Source: an uncultured Chloroflexaceae bacterium
GTDB taxonomy: Bacteria > Chloroflexota > Chloroflexia > Chloroflexales > Chloroflexaceae
Direction: 5' to 3'
Length of the DNA: 6,286 nucleotides
NCBI GenBank assembly: GCA_937141995.1
Contig: CAKZQX010000693.1
Location: 1-6,286 of the forward strand
The translations under genes were made by a program, and so were the position numbers. The notes beneath the pieces are model-generated. The model was given only the letters and a program-made list of their open reading frames with translations, ran no database searches and was not told the origin of the DNA. Shown here piece by piece: positions 4,883 through 6,286 of the stretch; positions within the stretch are counted from its first letter, which is position 1; the number at the start of each line of letters is the position of its first letter.

Positions 4883-5593
4883 CTAGAGCGGACGACGCGT
4901 CGGTATACCCACCGCGCGCGGGTACTCCGGCGGTGTTGGGCGTGTTTTGCCGATAACAACCAGGGTGCGTGGGTCTACGCCGGGGAGCGTAACCGGCTCA
5001 ACCGCCGGCATCTCGCCCCCCAGTATTTTGATAGCTCGCTGTGCCGCGGCAAGCTCCGCCGCGACATCCGCGCCTTTGGGCGCAAGCAGGCGGCCCCCCA
5101 GGCGTACAAGCGGTAAGCTATACTCGGCCAGGACGCGCATCCCGGCCACTGCGCGTGCCGTCGCTACATCGTACTGCTCGCGGTGCTGCGGCTGATGCCC
5201 AATGAGTTCGACCCGACTATCAAGCACGGTGACATCGTCCAGGGCAAGCTGTTCGACGATATGCCGGAGGAAGGCGGCTTTTTTACCGACTGACTCGACC
5301 AGTGTCAGGCGCAGGGTTGGACGCAGGATCTTAAGCGGAATGCCGGGAAATCCCGCCCCACTCCCGATATCAATCAGCGAAGCGGGCGTATCGCCCCAGG
5401 CGCAGGCGCAGCGCAGGGAGTCGAGAAAGTGCCGGACGAAAATCCCTTCTGCATCAATGATCGCAGTCAGGTTGACCCGCACATTCCAGATCTGGAGCGT
5501 GCTGGTGTAAGCGGCAAACTGCTTCAGTTGCGTTTCCGTGAGCGGCAGCCCCCAGGCTGCGGCAGTCTTGGCGAGTAGCGTTTGCGGAGACAT
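4883..5593 (-). CDS. rsmG: 16S rRNA (guanine527-N7)-methyltransferase RsmG
   Basis: 236 aa from ATG 5593-5591; RsmG (GidB) uses S-adenosylmethionine to methylate N7 of G527 (E. coli numbering) in the 530 loop of 16S rRNA, and its loss is associated with low-level streptomycin resistance. Visible: NLTAI (41-45) and RHFLDSL (54-60) ahead of the Rossmann fold, the SAM motif LIDIGSGAGFPGIPLKIL (73-90), LTLVESVGKKAAFLRHI (96-112), YDVATARAVA (141-150), GGRLLAPKG (166-174), and the usual C-terminal P-rich end YPRAVGIPTRRPL. The frame continues upstream to a GTG at 5707, 10 nt after the ridA stop. I prefer the ATG because the family core starts just after it and the extension would be encoded partly by tandem heptamers (RTTDYRIRTTDYGPQ). 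The ribosome site before the ATG is weak (CGGA, from the last repeat). Downstream of ridA on the same strand; co-transcription is plausible. Stop TAG. Confidence 0.96.
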   Translation of the reverse strand: MSPQTLLAKTAAAWGLPLTETQLKQFAAYTSTLQIWNVRVNLTAIIDAEGIFVRHFLDSLRCACAWGDTPASLIDIGSGAGFPGIPLKILRPTLRLTLVESVGKKAAFLRHIVEQLALDDVTVLDSRVELIGHQPQHREQYDVATARAVAGMRVLAEYSLPLVRLGGRLLAPKGADVAAELAAAQRAIKILGGEMPAVEPVTLPGVDPRTLVVIGKTRPTPPEYPRAVGIPTRRPL

Positions 5594-5598
5594 TTGTG

Positions 5599-5640
5599 GT
5601 CCGTAATCTGTAGTTCGTATCCGGTAGTCCGTAGTTCGTA
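5599..5640. repeat. Tandem heptamer array, six exact-period copies (GTYCGTA)
   Basis: Six consecutive 7-bp units fill 42 bp with no spacing error. Four fit the consensus GTYCGTA (5599, 5613, 5627, 5634); two are divergent (atctgta at 5606, tccggta at 5620). On the minus strand the unit is TACGRAC. It ends 6 bp from the rsmG ATG, and its last copy supplies the only Shine-Dalgarno-like bases. Length 42 keeps the upstream frame open. Confidence 0.85.
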
Positions 5641-5651
5641 AGTGGGCGGTT

Positions 5652-5697
5652 GCGGAGGAGCCTGCTGTGGGCGGACGCTGCCGAGGACTCCTCCCGC
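5652..5697. repeat. Hairpin in the ridA-rsmG spacer
   Basis: ggaggag (5654-5660) pairs with ctcctcc (5688-5694), extended inside by cct/agg across a bulged A and outside by gc/gc across a bulged C. It lies between the ridA stop and the heptamers; no T-run follows on the minus strand, so it may be a processing or partial-termination site. Confidence 0.4.
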
Positions 5698-5717
5698 TGT
5701 CCAGCACGCGCCGGGTG

Positions 5718-6101
5718 CTAGAGCGCTGCTACCGCCTCTATCTCGATCCGCGCACCTTTGGGCAGCGCTGCAACCTGAAAGGCCGAGCGGGCGGGCGGGT
5801 CGTTGGGGAAGAACTCGGCGTAGGCCGCATTCATTGCCGCAAAATCATTAATATCCGCCAGGAAGACCGTGGTTTTGACGATCTGTGCCAGCGAGCTATT
5901 CGCTACCTCCAGGATCGCCTGGATATTCCTGATGCACTGGCGCGTCTGAGCGGCAATATCGCCCTCGATCAGTTCACCACTGCCCGGATCAAGCGGAATC
6001 TGCCCCGATACAAAGACCAGCCCTTCAGCGCGGATGGCTTGCGAGTAGGGACCAACGGCTTGCGGCGCGAGAACGGTCTGGATAACTTTATTGGTTGTCA
6101 T
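5718..6101 (-). CDS. ridA: RidA family reactive enamine/imine deaminase
   Basis: 127 aa from ATG 6101-6099, supported by a strong AGGGGAG ribosome site 5-6 nt upstream; the longer frame to 6158 has no such support and would exceed the family length. RidA (YjgF/YER057c/UK114) is a cytosolic homotrimer that hydrolyses reactive 2-aminoacrylate-type enamines/imines released by PLP enzymes. Visible: GPYSQA (17-22), GLVFVSGQIPLDP (27-39), QTRQCIRNIQAIL (52-64), VKTTVFLADINDFAAMN (75-91), PPARSAFQVAALP (102-114) and the final RIEIEAVA. R105, which binds the substrate carboxylate in E. coli RidA, and E120 fall at the same numbers here, so the protein is expected to be an active deaminase rather than a diverged Rid subgroup lacking the arginine. 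First gene of a probable ridA-rsmG unit. Stop TAG. Confidence 0.96.
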   Translation of the reverse strand: MTTNKVIQTVLAPQAVGPYSQAIRAEGLVFVSGQIPLDPGSGELIEGDIAAQTRQCIRNIQAILEVANSSLAQIVKTTVFLADINDFAAMNAAYAEFFPNDPPARSAFQVAALPKGARIEIEAVAAL

Positions 6102-6117
6102 AATTCTCCCCTTATAG

Positions 6118-6147
6118 GTTATAGTTGCATACCAATTGGCCGGTAAA
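6118..6147 (-). promoter_or_regulatory. Possible ridA promoter
   Basis: Minus strand: -35 TTTACC (6147-6142), 18-bp spacer, -10 TATAAC (6123-6118). The leader would be only about 10 nt, just enough to include the ribosome site. The -35 lies in a 6-bp-stem hairpin (tggccg/cggcca, 6137-6154). Weak evidence. Confidence 0.35.
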
Positions 6148-6154
6148 ACGGCCA

Positions 6155-6286
6155 TCAATCGTCAGGTACGCATCCGGCGGGCAAACTCCGCATGCCGGCT
6201 CGGCACCTCAACGTTCTCGGTGTCTGCTGTGGTTATAAGAGACTGTCTGAAAAGATGATTCGCGTCGGTCACACGGCATGCTGGGT
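6155..6286. other. Right-edge non-coding stretch with a possible IS end
   Basis: No gene could be supported here. The words gagactgtctgaaaa (6239-6253) resemble the outer terminal sequence of several IS4/IS5/IS1182-type elements, which would place an insertion sequence running off the right edge. No second end or transposase is visible, so this is only a hint. Confidence 0.2.

Noticed and set aside
5599..5640. Tandem repeats considered as a CRISPR remnant
   Set aside because: Units are 7 bp and contiguous, without spacers, so they are not a CRISPR array.
5667..6146. 159-codon plus-strand open frame
   Set aside because: Antisense to ridA, which matches its family across its full length, including R105 and E120.

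Overview
The window looks like a bacterial chromosome segment of moderately high GC, most plausibly from a Chloroflexota bacterium (Chloroflexus/Roseiflexus-like). This is an inference from gene style (an RsbR-type PAS-STAS protein, a lone PspA) and from short 7-bp-period repeats in spacers, not from a marker gene. There are four complete, well-supported protein families plus a truncated membrane protein at the left edge. No rRNA, tRNA, CRISPR array or complete insertion sequence was seen.

Layout: 3-554 (+) is the C-terminal part of a one-TM membrane protein. It is followed at once by a 94-bp inverted-repeat element (558-651) that abuts the promoter of a PAS-PAS-STAS stress-signalling protein (723-1904, +). 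The 731-bp spacer 1905-2635 holds a repeat-rich stretch, a short unexplained minus-strand open frame with an HEXXH motif, a 7-bp tandem repeat, and the promoter, ribosome site and first ~30 codons of a broken minus-strand gene. It ends with a textbook MerR-type operator-promoter (19-bp spacer). This drives a MerR/TipAS-type regulator (2636-3376, +).

The 372-bp convergent spacer 3377-3748 holds a GC-rich hairpin after merR, an AT-rich TTTTGCACAAA inverted-repeat cluster and a copy of a dispersed repeat. pspA (3749-4411, -) has a strong Shine-Dalgarno, a good sigma-70-type promoter and a perfect hairpin at the predicted mRNA 5' end. The 471-bp spacer 4412-4882 holds that promoter, a second copy of the dispersed repeat and a 27-bp-arm hairpin. 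Then ridA (5718-6101, -) and rsmG (4883-5593, -) lie in tandem, separated by a hairpin and six tandem heptamers that run up to the rsmG start. 6102-6286 holds a possible ridA promoter and no gene I can support.

Functionally, three genes suggest stress handling: a stressosome-like sensor/antagonist, a drug- or ligand-responsive MerR regulator, and PspA for membrane stress. RsmG and RidA are housekeeping. No multi-gene novel system is evident. The non-routine content is in the spacers: miniature elements, dispersed repeats flanking pspA, heptamer arrays and gene remnants.
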